Of a stretch of DNA of 64,000 nt, positions 45,112 through 56,247 are shown in pieces (within the stretch, counting starts at the first letter, position 1; each line of letters begins with the position of its first letter). Made by a program: the position numbers and the translations under genes. Below the pieces are notes generated by a model. The model saw only the letters and a list, made by a program, of their open reading frames with translations, did no database searches and was not told the origin of the DNA. This DNA is from Desmodesmus armatus. Taxonomy: Eukaryota > Chlorophyta > Chlorophyceae > Sphaeropleales > Scenedesmaceae. The DNA lies in assembly GCA_007449985.2 (NCBI GenBank), contig VIIQ02000712.1:62001-126000 (forward strand), read 5' to 3'.

Positions 45112-48078
45112 AAAGGCTGCATCACTATGTAGCAGTTGTGGATGCTCAGCCCGGCTGAGCAATCGATGCGGCATCACCTACACACCCTGTGCATTGTTGT
45201 CAGAGCAAGGCGGCTCGCCCCCGGGGGGTGCAGCTCACACGTGCAGGATGGGGAGGGTATCTAGTTTGGGGGAGTGCAAGGCTTCTGTCTGTGTGAGTTG
45301 GCGGGAGTGGGTGAAAGGCAGCATTTGACGACAGAGGTGGGCTGTAGAGGAGGGGGTGCGCAGGACAGACCACCCCAGCTCAGTGAGCTGTTGAATGCGT
45401 GGCAGAGTGCGACAGTACTATTACAGCAGGGACTCCGACAGAAGAGGGAAGAGACACCGATGCAGGGGGAGTCAGAATGGGAGGGTTTATGCTTGCTTCA
45501 GGGCGCATGCTCTATGGCCCATTGCCTTTGGCTGTTTGGGAATGCTCTGTCAAGTGTGGCTTGATTTGCACCGTTTGCATCTTTTGTTGTCCCGCTGTTG
45601 TGGATGACTCAAAGTGAACCTGCACATGGTGGTGTTGCCGCTGCAGCACAGGTTGGGTTGGGTGTGGGTACACGGGAATCATCCTACTATGGGATGCTGC
45701 AAAGCTGATCAGTCCCGTGTGCTGTGCTTGCTTGGCAGCCGGCCACGTATGTAGTGGCTTTCAGAATGTCGCCAGCCGCTCTTTGTGGCGTGCATGGCAC
45801 AGCTTGCAGGGGAAAGGAGTGGGAGGTGCGGGGTTCGATTCCCGGGACCTGCAGGGTTTCAGCAACATAGTCCTGGAGGGGCAGTATGTCAGGTTGATGG
45901 GTGCGCACTTTGCGAGACAGCACATGCTGGAATCGGTATGAAAGCTGCTTTGGTCACTGACATGGCATGTACTGTGCGGGTGTCTGGTGGCACCTGCCAC
46001 AGTGCCTTATTTGCAGTACACATGCACTGCTGACACCTTTGCATGCCATATGTATTCTGCTGGCCCGCATGGACCAACACAATCGTGCATGGAGTGCAGT
46101 TGTTGCTTTCTTCCTTGTGCAGCAAAAGCGTGAGTATTTTGGTAGCCTACCCAAAGTTTGCCCTGTTGCATATGTTTAGATGTAGTATTACCTTGGAGCA
46201 ATCTTTGCTGCTTGTGTTCAACACAATAGGCTATTGCTCGGACCTGGACATTACAGAAATGCCCAACCATGCTTGTGGCATGTTGCCTCGGTTTGCAACC
46301 TGCTGGATCTCCCAGCCGAGTTAGCCAGATTGTATGCTGGCTTGCGCATGCCAGCCCCACACTCAACTCAATCATTGTGAAAAACAGCTACAGCCACAGC
46401 TGCAACTGCCAGTGGTTGTTGAGCTGGACGAAGCATTAACTTTGGGAATGGTGCAGATTTACATCTCTGAATGTCTTGCACCATGCTGATTGACCGTTGC
46501 TGTTGTGCTCTTTTCAGATCTGCAAACATTTTTCACATTCAGCTGCAAACTGAAATGCTGCTGTCTATGGAGTCGATAGTACATGCGACCGATACAGTGT
46601 GAACGCATACCTCTTATTGTGTGCAACACAGTATGGCCATGATGGCATGTGGGCATGGCTGCCAAACACAATTGTGACGGCAGATACCCTTGAGGGAGAA
46701 ACGTGGACTGACGTGCAGTTGTGGTGGCTTGCATCACCTACTAGTATTGTACGTGTCAACCATACTATTCGAATTATACTACCTGTCGATTGTACTATTT
46801 GGGTTACTGGGTGTTGCTTGGGATTGAGGGCTCCAGTGGACGACCCGCAGCATGTCGGCTGCTCAGTATTGCTGCATTATATTCCAGCTCAGCTGCACGC
46901 CAGCCTGACAGTGTCAACTTTTACTGTGTGTTTATCTGCTGTGTAGTCCTATTGAGGTGCGGCTTGAAGTGTCAGCACCTGCAGAGCATTACTTGGCCCA
47001 ATGAGTAGGGCTGTCTGGAGACGGTGGTGATGAAATCGTGTTTGGACAGAGAGCTACACATACTGTTTGTTTGTCATACCACTTATGTTTCTATTACTAC
47101 TGCTTCTACTACTGTACTGAATCAGGGATTGTCTGTTACAGTTTTACAGCTGCAGCCTACTATGCACAGGTCCTGTTGGAATGTGGCAGATGGGCCGCTG
47201 CTAGGATGCTGTTCTAATGTCCTCACAGCTGTCCTACTGGTGCACCCTCCACTAGATGGACTGCATGGGTGCACTGTACACCGGTTTGAAGCTGCCTTGC
47301 TGCATCATATATCAGGTGTCAAGCAGCCGGCTTGCATCAGCTGTCTGTTGTGTGCGCAGCTTGTGTATGTACCTTCTACTTTGTATGTCTGGCATTGTCA
47401 CTCGGTTCCCTATTACTTTGTGTGGACTGTCACGGTTGTTGGTGGAGCATGCTTGGCACTGGATCTAGGGGCCCTAATCATAGTGCCTCAAGTGTTTGTG
47501 TGGAGATGGCTCGGTTGCTGATGAGTTGAGCAGGCTGACACCGCCACGTCAGGCACTGTTGCAGCTTATGTATGGCCATGCAAAGAAAGTGTCTGCTGCA
47601 TGAAGCATGCTGCACATCTGCAGTGAGCTCTGTGCAGGAGGAAAATCCGGTCTATTCCTGCTCGCAAATGTGGTGCGCATTTCTTGTGCATCCACTGTTG
47701 TTTCTTGACAGTGCACTCTTGTCACTGACAAGTTGTTCAGATCCCTGGGACAGCATACTACGGGTAATACGCACTTGGTTGCTAATGTGGCATAAGAGAA
47801 TGCAAGGGCCCGGCCCTGTGAATAATGGGCCATCCAGGACAGGGTTGAGGGTGTGGCCAGCATGTCGAGCGGGTTGTTGCAATGGAGGTACTTCTGACAC
47901 AAGAGCACAACTCCTATAGTCACACATAATAACATATTTGTCTGCACCATGCCCGCAACAGGCAGGCAACATGGTGCAAATCCAGACACCTCAGAGAGTT
48001 GACACGTCATTAGCCTACAAGCAGCTTCAAAGACACCCTGCTGCGGCACAACCATACTATGGAATAGTACTCCACGCC
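45112..48078. other. Intergenic region, about 3 kb, with a tRNA-like promoter relic
   Basis: There is no recognisable protein gene. A tRNA/SINE-like segment lies at 45788-45855. The 165-codon plus-strand frame at 47024-47521 is Cys/Val/His-rich and resembles no family I know. Confidence 0.4.
45788..45855 (+). other. tRNA-like / SINE-like relic with A-box and B-box
   Basis: TGGCACAGCTTG (45795) resembles a pol III A box and GGTTCGATTCC (45832) is a near-perfect B box in a T-arm-like context (GGG TTCGATT CCC). The spacing (37) is shorter than in a normal tRNA (about 44), the outer T-stem has a mismatch and no acceptor stem closes, so it is not a functional tRNA. A tRNA-derived SINE or tRNA pseudogene is the best guess. 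Confidence 0.35.
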
Positions 48079-49640
48079 TCACCACACCCACAGCCGCTCA
48101 AGGTTTGGGCAGGCAGCCACAATGCAGGCAACATCACCGCCAGCAAGTGACACATATGCTGCACGCTGGCCCATCTCAAGCTCAACACTGCCTGCAGCTG
48201 CGTCAACAGGTGGTGGCTTGCCGCACTGCATACAAGCTCCGTAGCTGTGTCAGCTGACGTCCTGCAGGGAACACATACTGCCAGACGCCTGGCGGCAGCT
48301 GGCAGTTTGCCAGCAAGAGATCCTGCAGCTTGGGGCTGACTGTCAGCCCTGCATACTCTGCTGATGGAGGCGGCCAAGCCTGCTCTGCATCCTCTGCTTC
48401 GCCGTTGATCTCTCCATCAAGCAAGGGCGTCCCCTGTGTTATGTGCAGCTGCTGAAGCTGTGTCAGCTTGCCCAGGAACTCCAGAAGTTGTGTCGGGCTG
48501 AAGACAGCATCCATCAATCAAGTGCAGGCTGGCCAGCTGAGAGAGCCCATGCAGCTGCCTGGGCTCCACAATGAAGTGCTCGAGGTACAAGCTCTGTAGG
48601 GCTGTCACAGCGGCTGCAGGCAGCCAAGGGGTCTTGCCGTAGGGTTGGGCGTAGACTGCAACCACAGCACTGTTGGGGTTGTCATCCTCATCGAAGATAC
48701 CTTCAGAATCAGCAAGGCCAAGATCTTTGTCAGATAGAGCCATTTCCAGGCGAGTGAGTGCTGTCAGGCTGCGAAGGCCCTCCTCTAGTCCTGCTTCCGT
48801 GAGTGCAGACATGCTGCCTGTGTGGATGATGAGTGTCTGTAGCTTGACCAGGCAGCTCAGGTACTGCATCGCACTGTAGTAGTCAGTAAATGCGTGACTC
48901 GAACCATCGAGGTCCAGCACGGTCCTGCCTGTTGTGGGATTGACAGTACGCAGCTCCAGATGTGTGAGGTTAGTCAGCTGCGCCAGGGTAGTTCTGTCCA
49001 GACTTTGGCTGTAGGTGTTGAAAGAGCGGCTGGTCAGCTCAGGCGCATGGCAACCAAAAAGCAGGTGCTGCAGGTTGGTTGCTGCTGCCACACTTTGGAT
49101 TGTATGGCACGTGTATGAGCAGACGCCCACATGCAGCTTGGTCAGGGAGGTCAGGTCGCGAAGCATGTTGGGTTCCACTTGGTCATATCTAGCACTATCA
49201 AAGGGCTTGGAGATGCCAGCGGCCCACTTCTCATGCCACCTGGCTGTACAGCCGTGCAGCTGCAGCTCTTTGAGTCCTCGGGGAAGTCCGTACTGGAATG
49301 ACTTGTTGAAGTTGGTGAGCTGAAGCTTGGTCAGTTGCTGGCCGTGCTTAGGGAGCCAGAAGTGAAAACTGCGACAGCAGTTCTGGCGGTGGTCTGGGAA
49401 GTCCCGTGGGTCGTCATGGACGTGGTCAAACTGCCCCTCTTCTTTGTGAACGCTGTTATGTTGGGTAATATCACTGGATATGTTGAATGTGTGGCTGAAA
49501 GCGGCCTCAGCCTTCGTCACATGGTCTGCTGCTGCTCGCAGTCTGCTGTGGACCAGACTGAAGCTGCTGTGCCGCACCCCAGGCGCCAAATGCGCAGCTA
49601 TGACTGTGATGACCTCATCTGGAAGCGCTAAGAGGTCCAT
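48079..49640 (-). pseudogene. F-box/LRR protein gene, third paralogue (frameshifted)
   Basis: Intronless homologue of the duplicated genes at 4.5-7.5 and 11.5-13.1 kb. It is clearly diverged and has no poly-Asp tract and no insertion. The N-terminus MDLLALPDEVITVIAAHLAP is F-box-like, then FSLVHSRLRAAADHVTKA, then LRRs (LTKLQL, LKELQLHGC, LTSLTKLHVG, LTNLTHLELRTVN, LTALTRLEM). The frame is open from 49640 to about 48515. There a 4-base duplication (CATCCATCAATCAAG versus GCATCAACCAGG in the others) shifts it. The next segment MMDAVFSPTQLLEFLGKLTQ continues in another frame to 48203. The homologous C-terminus ACIVAACPNLERLWVW lies in yet another frame and ends at 48079. Either a pseudogene or a gene with shortened LRRs. 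Confidence 0.7.
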
Positions 49641-50084
49641 GCCAGCAACAAAGTGGTGCAGCAGAGCACGAGCAGAGCAGCAGCCTAAACAACCGGACAT
49701 GCAATAACAGCACCGCTCGAACAAAGCTATATTTAATGCTGAAAATTTTTTTGTGTAAAATTACGGTGAAGTGGTGTTTGTCCTGCTGAACCATTGTACA
49801 GCAGGAAACGCGGGATCAGACAGGCCATCCGAACTCATTGCTAGTCACCCAAAAGGTAATCGTAGGTGATATGAATCCATCACGTGTTGCCAAAGGCTGA
49901 CTTTCTGCATGTCCTTCGCCAACCTTACGAAGGGGTCGCCACGTGCGGCAACCAACTGCTGACTCACGGTTGCGCAGCACCCCTTTATGAAGAGGAGGGC
50001 TTCCGTGACCCTTTATTTTTCTGGTGACGGCAGCGTTACAGTGCGGAACACACCTCAATCGTACGAGCGCGTCAACCTGTCAGG
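49641..50084. promoter_or_regulatory. Divergent intergenic region between the third F-box/LRR gene and CYP55
   Basis: It is 444 bp long and the two genes are head-to-head. An AT-rich stretch at 49728-49765 (TATATTTAATGCTGAAAATT) could be the LRR-side core promoter. CCCTTTATTTTTCTGG at 50008-50023 is a TATA-like element at a suitable distance for CYP55. Both are inferences from position. Confidence 0.35.
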
Positions 50085-53000
50085 ATGATGCTGTCCAGGC
50101 CGATCGTAGCGCGCAGCTGTGCAACCAGCCGCTGTGTTGTGGTTTCAGTGCGTGGAAGGAGGGCTTTGGCTGTGACAGCTTTCAAGAAAGAGGAGCAGAA
50201 GAAGCCGCAGCAGCAGACGAAGGTGGGCGGGATCATGCTGTCTGACAAGTGCTTGTGTGTGGCACTGCTGTTGTCCAGTGCGCTGTTGCATGGCAAGCAT
50301 ACCTGCGTCCACGATCATTGCATTTGTCGAGCTGTATCTACATCAGTGCATACAGGGCGACCTCATGCACCCCTGCATGCTGCTGTACTCGCCTGCTGGC
50401 AGGATGCTGGGAGCTTTCCCTTCTGCCGCCCCCATGGAGCAGAGTCACCCAAAGAGTATGCAGAGCTGCGAAGCAAGTGCCCCATCGCCAAGGCAAGCCC
50501 AGATGCTGCTTTTCCCTGCATGACATGAAGCTGCTGCATTGTAATGTGGCCATTTGCCAACCTTGGACTAGCTGGTCGCCAGTTGAGTCAACCGGTCACC
50601 GGCTGGTTGCGAGCAGAACTTCTGCTGTGACAGCACCATGCAGTTTGCACCGTTGACAGCAAAGCACGATACATGTGTGCTTGTTGTCAAAATGCAAGGC
50701 TGCATCCGGCAGACACTTGGTGCATCATGCATGCTAATGCATGCCCACATGCAGCATGCATTGCAATGCAACATACCCGACTGCCCCTCCAGCCTGTAAT
50801 GAGCCTTATCCCTGTTGCAAGCCTGCCAGGCAAACATGCTGTCTGGCTGCTGTTTGTCAATGCACGCATTTTGCTGTGTTACAGGCCCGGATCTTTGACG
50901 GCAGCCCCATCTGGCTGCTGACTAAGATGCAAGATGTGAAGGAGGTCCTGAAGGATGACCGCTTCAGCAAGGTACCACAACTGTCATGATGGTCCAGGTG
51001 GCGACACAGGCGCTGTTGCCAGCAATCAAGGCGCTACAATGCGCCAGTTGTGTTTGCATGTTTGTTGTTGCGAGTGCATTGCCTGCATTGCGAGCATCCC
51101 GTGCCGCAGCGGCCATCTGAACAGGCACCAACAAGCTCCAGCAGACAGGCACACTGTGCATGTGGCACATGCACGCATTCCTTGTGGCACATCCTCGTAA
51201 GCCTGCCGCAGGGCATGGAACACCAACTATCAGGCACTATCGAACGCCACCTGCTCCGTCCTCAGGCTCTGAGATCTTCGACATCCAAATTCTCCTTAGC
51301 AGAGTTTTCTGTCGTGCGTGCCACATGTTTGCAGATCCGCACCCACCCCGGCTTCCCTGAGCTGTCTCCTGGTGCCAAAGCCGCCATTGCTGGCCGTGAG
51401 GCCACCTTTGTGGACCTCGACCCACCAGATCACACCAAGTTCAGGAGCATGTTTGAGCATGCATTCACCAATGAGAGGTGCGCACTGCGTGGGTAGAACG
51501 TGGTACTGAGCTGGCAAAACCTGCCGGTTGCTCTGTTGCGCACGTATAGCAGGCGTGTGGTGTTACAGCGCAAACCCGATCGGCTGAGTATAATTGAGCA
51601 GGCATGCACCCATGAGAGGTTTGGAAGCACCAGACGCAGTATGCAGACAACCCAGCTGGCCAACTGTTGCTGATTGGGACGGATTCATGACAGGCTTGGC
51701 CTGCTATAGCGCGGCATGAAGCAGCATTGCCCAATGGCATGCCTTCCATCCCCGTCGTGCACAGCCGATTGTGATGCCATGCGTGTGGGGCAGAGTGAGG
51801 CAGATTTATGCATGACTCATCACATATCCCACGAGGTCAGCATTTCCTACCCTCGCATGCACCCTACACCACCGTTGCGCAGCACGATAATCCCAAATGG
51901 TCCACCGCTGAGCAGGGTTGATTCCATGCGGCCCAGCATCATTCTTTAGACGATTTAGAGACGAGCATCACAATCATCGTGACGGGGAATGCTGTATTGC
52001 CGATGCTACTGCTACTGCTACTATTGTACTGCCAATGCAGGGTTGATGCCATGCGGCCCAGCACTGAGCATCACAATCATCCCAACGTTGAATGTTGTAT
52101 TGCCGATGCTACTGCTACTACTACGGTACTGCCAATGCAGGGTTGATGCCATGCGACCCAGCATTGAGGCCAAGGTGGATGAGCTGATTGATGACATGAT
52201 CCACTATGACTAACCAGGATGAATTTGAATTTTGGATTGCCATTGCAGGGTTGATGCCATGCGGCCCAGCATTGAAGCCAAGGTGGATGAGCTGATTGAT
52301 GACATGATCCACTATGACTAATCAGGATGAATTTGAATTTTGGATTGCCATTGCAGGGTTGATGCCATGCGGCCCAGCATTGAAGCCAAGGTGGATGAGC
52401 TGATTGATGACATGATGCACTATGACAAATCAGGATGAATTTGAATTTTGGATTGCCATTGCAGGGTTGATGCCATGCGGCCCAGCATTGAGGCCAAGGT
52501 GGATGAGCTGATTGATGACATGATCCACTATGACTAATCATTATGAAGTTGAATTTTGGATTGCCATTGCAGGGTTGATGCCATGCGGCCCAGCATTGAG
52601 GCCAAGGTGGATGAGCTGATTGATGACATGATCCACTATGACTAATCATTATGAAGTTGAATTTTGGATTGCCATTGCAGGGTTGATGCCATGCGGCCCA
52701 GCATTGAGGCCAAGGTGGATGAGCTGATTGATGACATGATCCACTATGACTAATCATTATGAATTTGAATTTTGGATTGCCATTGCAGGGTTGATGCCAT
52801 GCGGCCCAGCATTGAGGCAAAGGTGGATGAGCTGATTGATGACATGATCAAGCAGGGAGCCCCAGTGGACCTGGCAGAACACTTCAGCCTGCCCATCGCA
52901 TTCAAGGTCATCTACGAGCTCCTGGGCATTCCATTTGAGGTGGGTGAAAAAGCAGCAACAGCCGGACGATGCAAGCTGAAGGCACTGCTACTGCAGGCAT

Positions 53001-56000
53001 CCAGCAACCTGCAGATGCAATTCCGGCAGCACACTGGTGATTTGTTGCAGTCATATTCCACATGGCGGACAAAGTTGGTGGTGTAGGATTCACCAGGTTT
53101 TCTACATCTGCACAAACATGGTTGTGGCAGCGACATGGCCCTCCATCTGCAGCAATGCCAGCGGCTTCGGTGGCTGAGCAGCGTGCGCATGCGAACAAAG
53201 TTGCTGTGTGCATTGCCAGTGTACCGTACACATGTGACATGGACAAGCTTCACAGTGCAGTGCTGATGCCGCATCTTGCCAGGCATGAAAGTTGCATTTG
53301 TGCACCCACCAGTCAATCCATTTTCAGTGTACAGTTGACGTCATGGTGGTTGCCTGCAGGACTACAAGTTCCTGTCTGACAACGTGGCTGTGAGGTCGAG
53401 TGGCTCGTCCAATGCACGTGATGCTGCAGCAGCTCAGGAAGCCCTCACCAACTACATGGAGGTGGGTGGAACTGTACACAGTCATGGGGGATCAGCTGTG
53501 TCGCAAACAAGCAGGCTGCATGCACATGTGCATACCATACACTGGGCAAGCATCCCATGCACCCTGCTTCAGCATGACCCGTAAATCCTGTCCAGCCACA
53601 GATCTGTGCATGCATCCTGTCAGCTCTGTCTACTAGTACACTCATTAAGTTATCTTCCCTGACTTGTTGATGCAGCGCTTGGTGGCAGAGAAGGAGAACC
53701 ACCCCAAGGACGACCTCATCTCAGATGCTATCAAGCAACAGGTGGGTGCCATGTACTTGATGCGCATTGGCGTGCACACGGCGTGTGCAAGTTGCGGCAC
53801 AACTGTGCAGTGCTGAGAGGGCTTTTTTTAAGGTACCACTACTGCCAGTATTGGTAATAGTGGCACTGATGATCAGCATGGTGTGCGCCTTTGGCTTGTT
53901 GTTGACAGCTTTGCTCAGTAAGTTGACAAGCTATTGATCGTATCAAAGCGCAGTATGCTCGAGGCACAGCCCGCCAGTGTGTGCCACATTGCCTGCCAGA
54001 ACATCATGTTGTGTGGCATGATGCCGATGTTTTGACTGCAGCTCAAGCCCGGGAACATCACACGTGACCAGCTGGTGGCGCATGCATTCCTGCTGCTGGT
54101 GGCTGGCAATGCAACAGGTGTGCTGAGATGATACTATGGTCGGACCATAAACGCAGTGTTTGACCGCACATATTAGTTATGCTCAGTAAGGAAAAGGCTG
54201 CGCCGTATGTGTGCCTGCATGTCCAATTTGCTAGATACAACAGACTATGCATCATACAGACTCCCTGGCTCAAGGACTGGGTTCCTTTGCATGACACCTC
54301 CCTGAACATCTGTCATGTTGCGTCTGTCACACACAAACCAATGTTTTGTCTCTGTGACGTCATATGGCATGGTATCTGCTGCTGCTGTCACTGCGTCACA
54401 GTTGGAAGCATGATCAACCTGGGTGTGGTCTCTTTGCTGCAACACCCTGACCAGCTGAAGGCTCTCAAGCAGGTGAGTAAGCATGACTAATCATTGTTAC
54501 CAACAGCATACAGTGCTTCCAAAACTGAGCTTGAATGCAACACACTGTTTTGGTGGCAGCGAGCCCACCCTGTGAGGTCTGGGTTTACGCCAAAGACGGT
54601 AGGCAGTCCTCACTGGCGCGCAGTGTGTCGACTCCCTCAACAGCACTTACTTGTGGAAATACGGTGCTAAATCCTTGGGAACAGCAGTGTACAGCGTCTA
54701 GTACACAACAAGTTGGTACCACCGGTGCACTCACATGGATCCAGGTAGATCTATTAGATCTACTAGATCTAGTAGATGACTAGGGTGTATTCTATAGTTT
54801 CCCCAGCATGCGCATTTGCTCAGATGTTGCCTTATGTGTGCCTGTAGGACCCCTCTCTGTGGCCTGCTGCTGTTGACGAGATCTGCCGCTACCACACTGC
54901 CAGCTCCTATGCACTGAGGAGGGTGGCCAAGGAGGACGTGAGGATCAAGGACACAACCATCAAGTGAGCACCTTGACGCCTTCTTCACCCAGTGTTGCAG
55001 CTGCCTGCAGTCCCCACTGCTGGCCCCTGCCTACTGTCAGTGAAAGCACGGTATTACTAAGCGTGAGCAACCATCAAGTGTGCACCTTGTTAGGCGTTCT
55101 TCACTTAGTGCTGCAGTTGCTGAAGGCATATTAGGCATGTAGTGGATGCTGACGTCTGCCTACTGTCCGTGAAAACAAAGAAACTCCCTGAGTGACTCAG
55201 CACTGTAAGGGTGAAAAATTCTTGATCGCTATGCACTCAGCCAGAGCCTTGCATTGCCTGCCCTAATGCTGCTTGAGCAGGTCTGGTGAGGGCATCATTG
55301 CACTGAACCAGTCCGCCAACAGGGATGAGGATGTGTTTGAGGACCCAGACCGCTTTGACATCAGGTGAGCAGGAGGGCAGGTGTAACCCACAGCACGAAA
55401 GTGGTGTTTTGGATATCTTAACTCTCGAGTCAGAGTGGCGGACTACAGCCAGTTGTCCGACAACTGGCTAGGCTAGCTTGTCATTGACTACGGAACCAGC
55501 AGCCCGAGTGGCACCGACGTCGATGTGCTACTAGTGGCAGCGCATGTCCTGCCTGTTTTTGTGTCAATGCCTTGACTGCGGTTGTGCTTGAAGGGGTGGT
55601 TTTTTTTTTGGAGGGGTGATAGGTCAAAGCAAGCCTTCAGTGACACTTCCGAAGTGGAGTATGCTTTACTTGTGCCTGTGTGTATGCAGGCGCAAGCGCG
55701 TCCCCAACGTGGCGTACGGCTACGGCACGCATGTCTGCATTGGGGAGTACCTGAGCCTTGTGGAGCTGGAGTGTGCCTTCAAGGGACTCTTCACACGCAT
55801 GCCCAACCTGCGGGTAAGGAACGGCATCTTACCCCAGAGATACTACCGTTCTATGTACTACCTTCTGGTTGCGGCACGGGACCAGCTGTGTGTGTGCGCT
55901 AGCTGCCATGCAGCCCTGAGCATATCAAGCCGCATGGGCGGAGCCAGTCTGCTGTCACTTAAAGTTGATTGTTGGTGTGCCAGGTTGGTTTAGCAGCAGC

Positions 56001-56247
56001 TTGCGCAACTATGCACTACAGTGCACTATCACCTAATTGGTTTCCATCATGACATTGCACATGCATTGTGTTCAACACAAAGATATGGAGTGCAGGAGGC
56101 ACTGCCTAAAAGTTGGTTTGAACAGATCTGCCGCAATCTTGCTGCACACATTGCCACACCCTGCAGGTTGCCGTGCCCGTTGAGGAGCTTCAGTTCACCC
56201 CTGCTGACAAGGACGTGGGCCTGGCCCACCTGCCTGTGGTCTGGTAA
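50085..56247 (+). CDS. CYP55: CYP55-family cytochrome P450, nitric oxide reductase (P450nor)
   Basis: P450nor reduces NO to N2O, taking electrons directly from NAD(P)H; the green-algal CYP55 is linked to N2O formation. Exons: 50085-50222, 50403-50492, 50885-50971, 51335-51477, 52789-52939, 53360-53461, 53676-53741, 54042-54117, 54402-54472, 54848-54963, 55281-55364, 55690-55813, 56167-56247. The sum is 1329 nt, 442 aa, one frame. Residues 1-46 are Arg-rich without acids at first (MMLSRPIVARSCATSRCVVV), an organelle transit peptide absent from fungal P450nor. Signatures: FDGSPIWLLTK, HPGFPELSPGAKAA, TFVDLDPPDH, FLLLVAGNAT (I helix), EICRYHTAS (ExxR), NQSANRDEDVFEDPDRF and the heme loop YGYGTHVCIG. 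The C-terminus DVGLAHLPVVW matches the family. Intron 2 is a GC-AG intron (AAG|GCAAGC at 50493). Intron 4 contains six decoy copies of the next splice acceptor. Confidence 0.95.
51905..52140. repeat. Diverged upstream units of the CYP55 exon-5 repeat
   Basis: Two or more older partial copies of the exon-5 head (GGTTGATTCCATGCGGCCCA at 51917; GGTTGATGCCATGCGGCCCA at 52040), separated by GATGCTACTGCTACTGCTAC-type sequence, precede the regular 108-bp array. Confidence 0.8.
52141..52788 (+). repeat. Six exact 108-bp tandem copies of a splice acceptor plus exon-5 head
   Basis: Units start at 52141, 52249, 52357, 52465, 52573 and 52681. The real exon 5 at 52789 continues the same register. Each unit carries the first 55-60 bases of exon 5 (VDAMRPSIEAKVDELIDDMI), then CCACTATGACTAA-type sequence and a TTTGGATTGCCATTGCAG acceptor. 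Five units have TAA in the exon-5 frame and unit 3 has a slightly later TGA. Units differ by a few substitutions only and have no indels. Confidence 0.97.
54741..54780. repeat. AGATCT-rich palindrome in CYP55 intron 9
   Basis: CTACTAGATCTAGTAG (54760-54775) is a perfect 16-bp palindrome set in a short array of TAGATC words. It lies about 70 bases before the acceptor of exon 10. Confidence 0.8.

Noticed and set aside
45795..45855. A functional tRNA gene
   Set aside because: Box spacing is too short, the T-stem has a mismatch and no acceptor stem pairs.
47024..47521. A 165-codon plus-strand frame
   Set aside because: No family resemblance, no neighbouring exons, unusual Cys/His content; likely chance.
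52077..52820. A 247-codon minus-strand repeat protein with 36-residue units
   Set aside because: It is the antisense reading of the 108-bp exon-5 array. The unit length is divisible by three, which makes all such frames look like repeat proteins.
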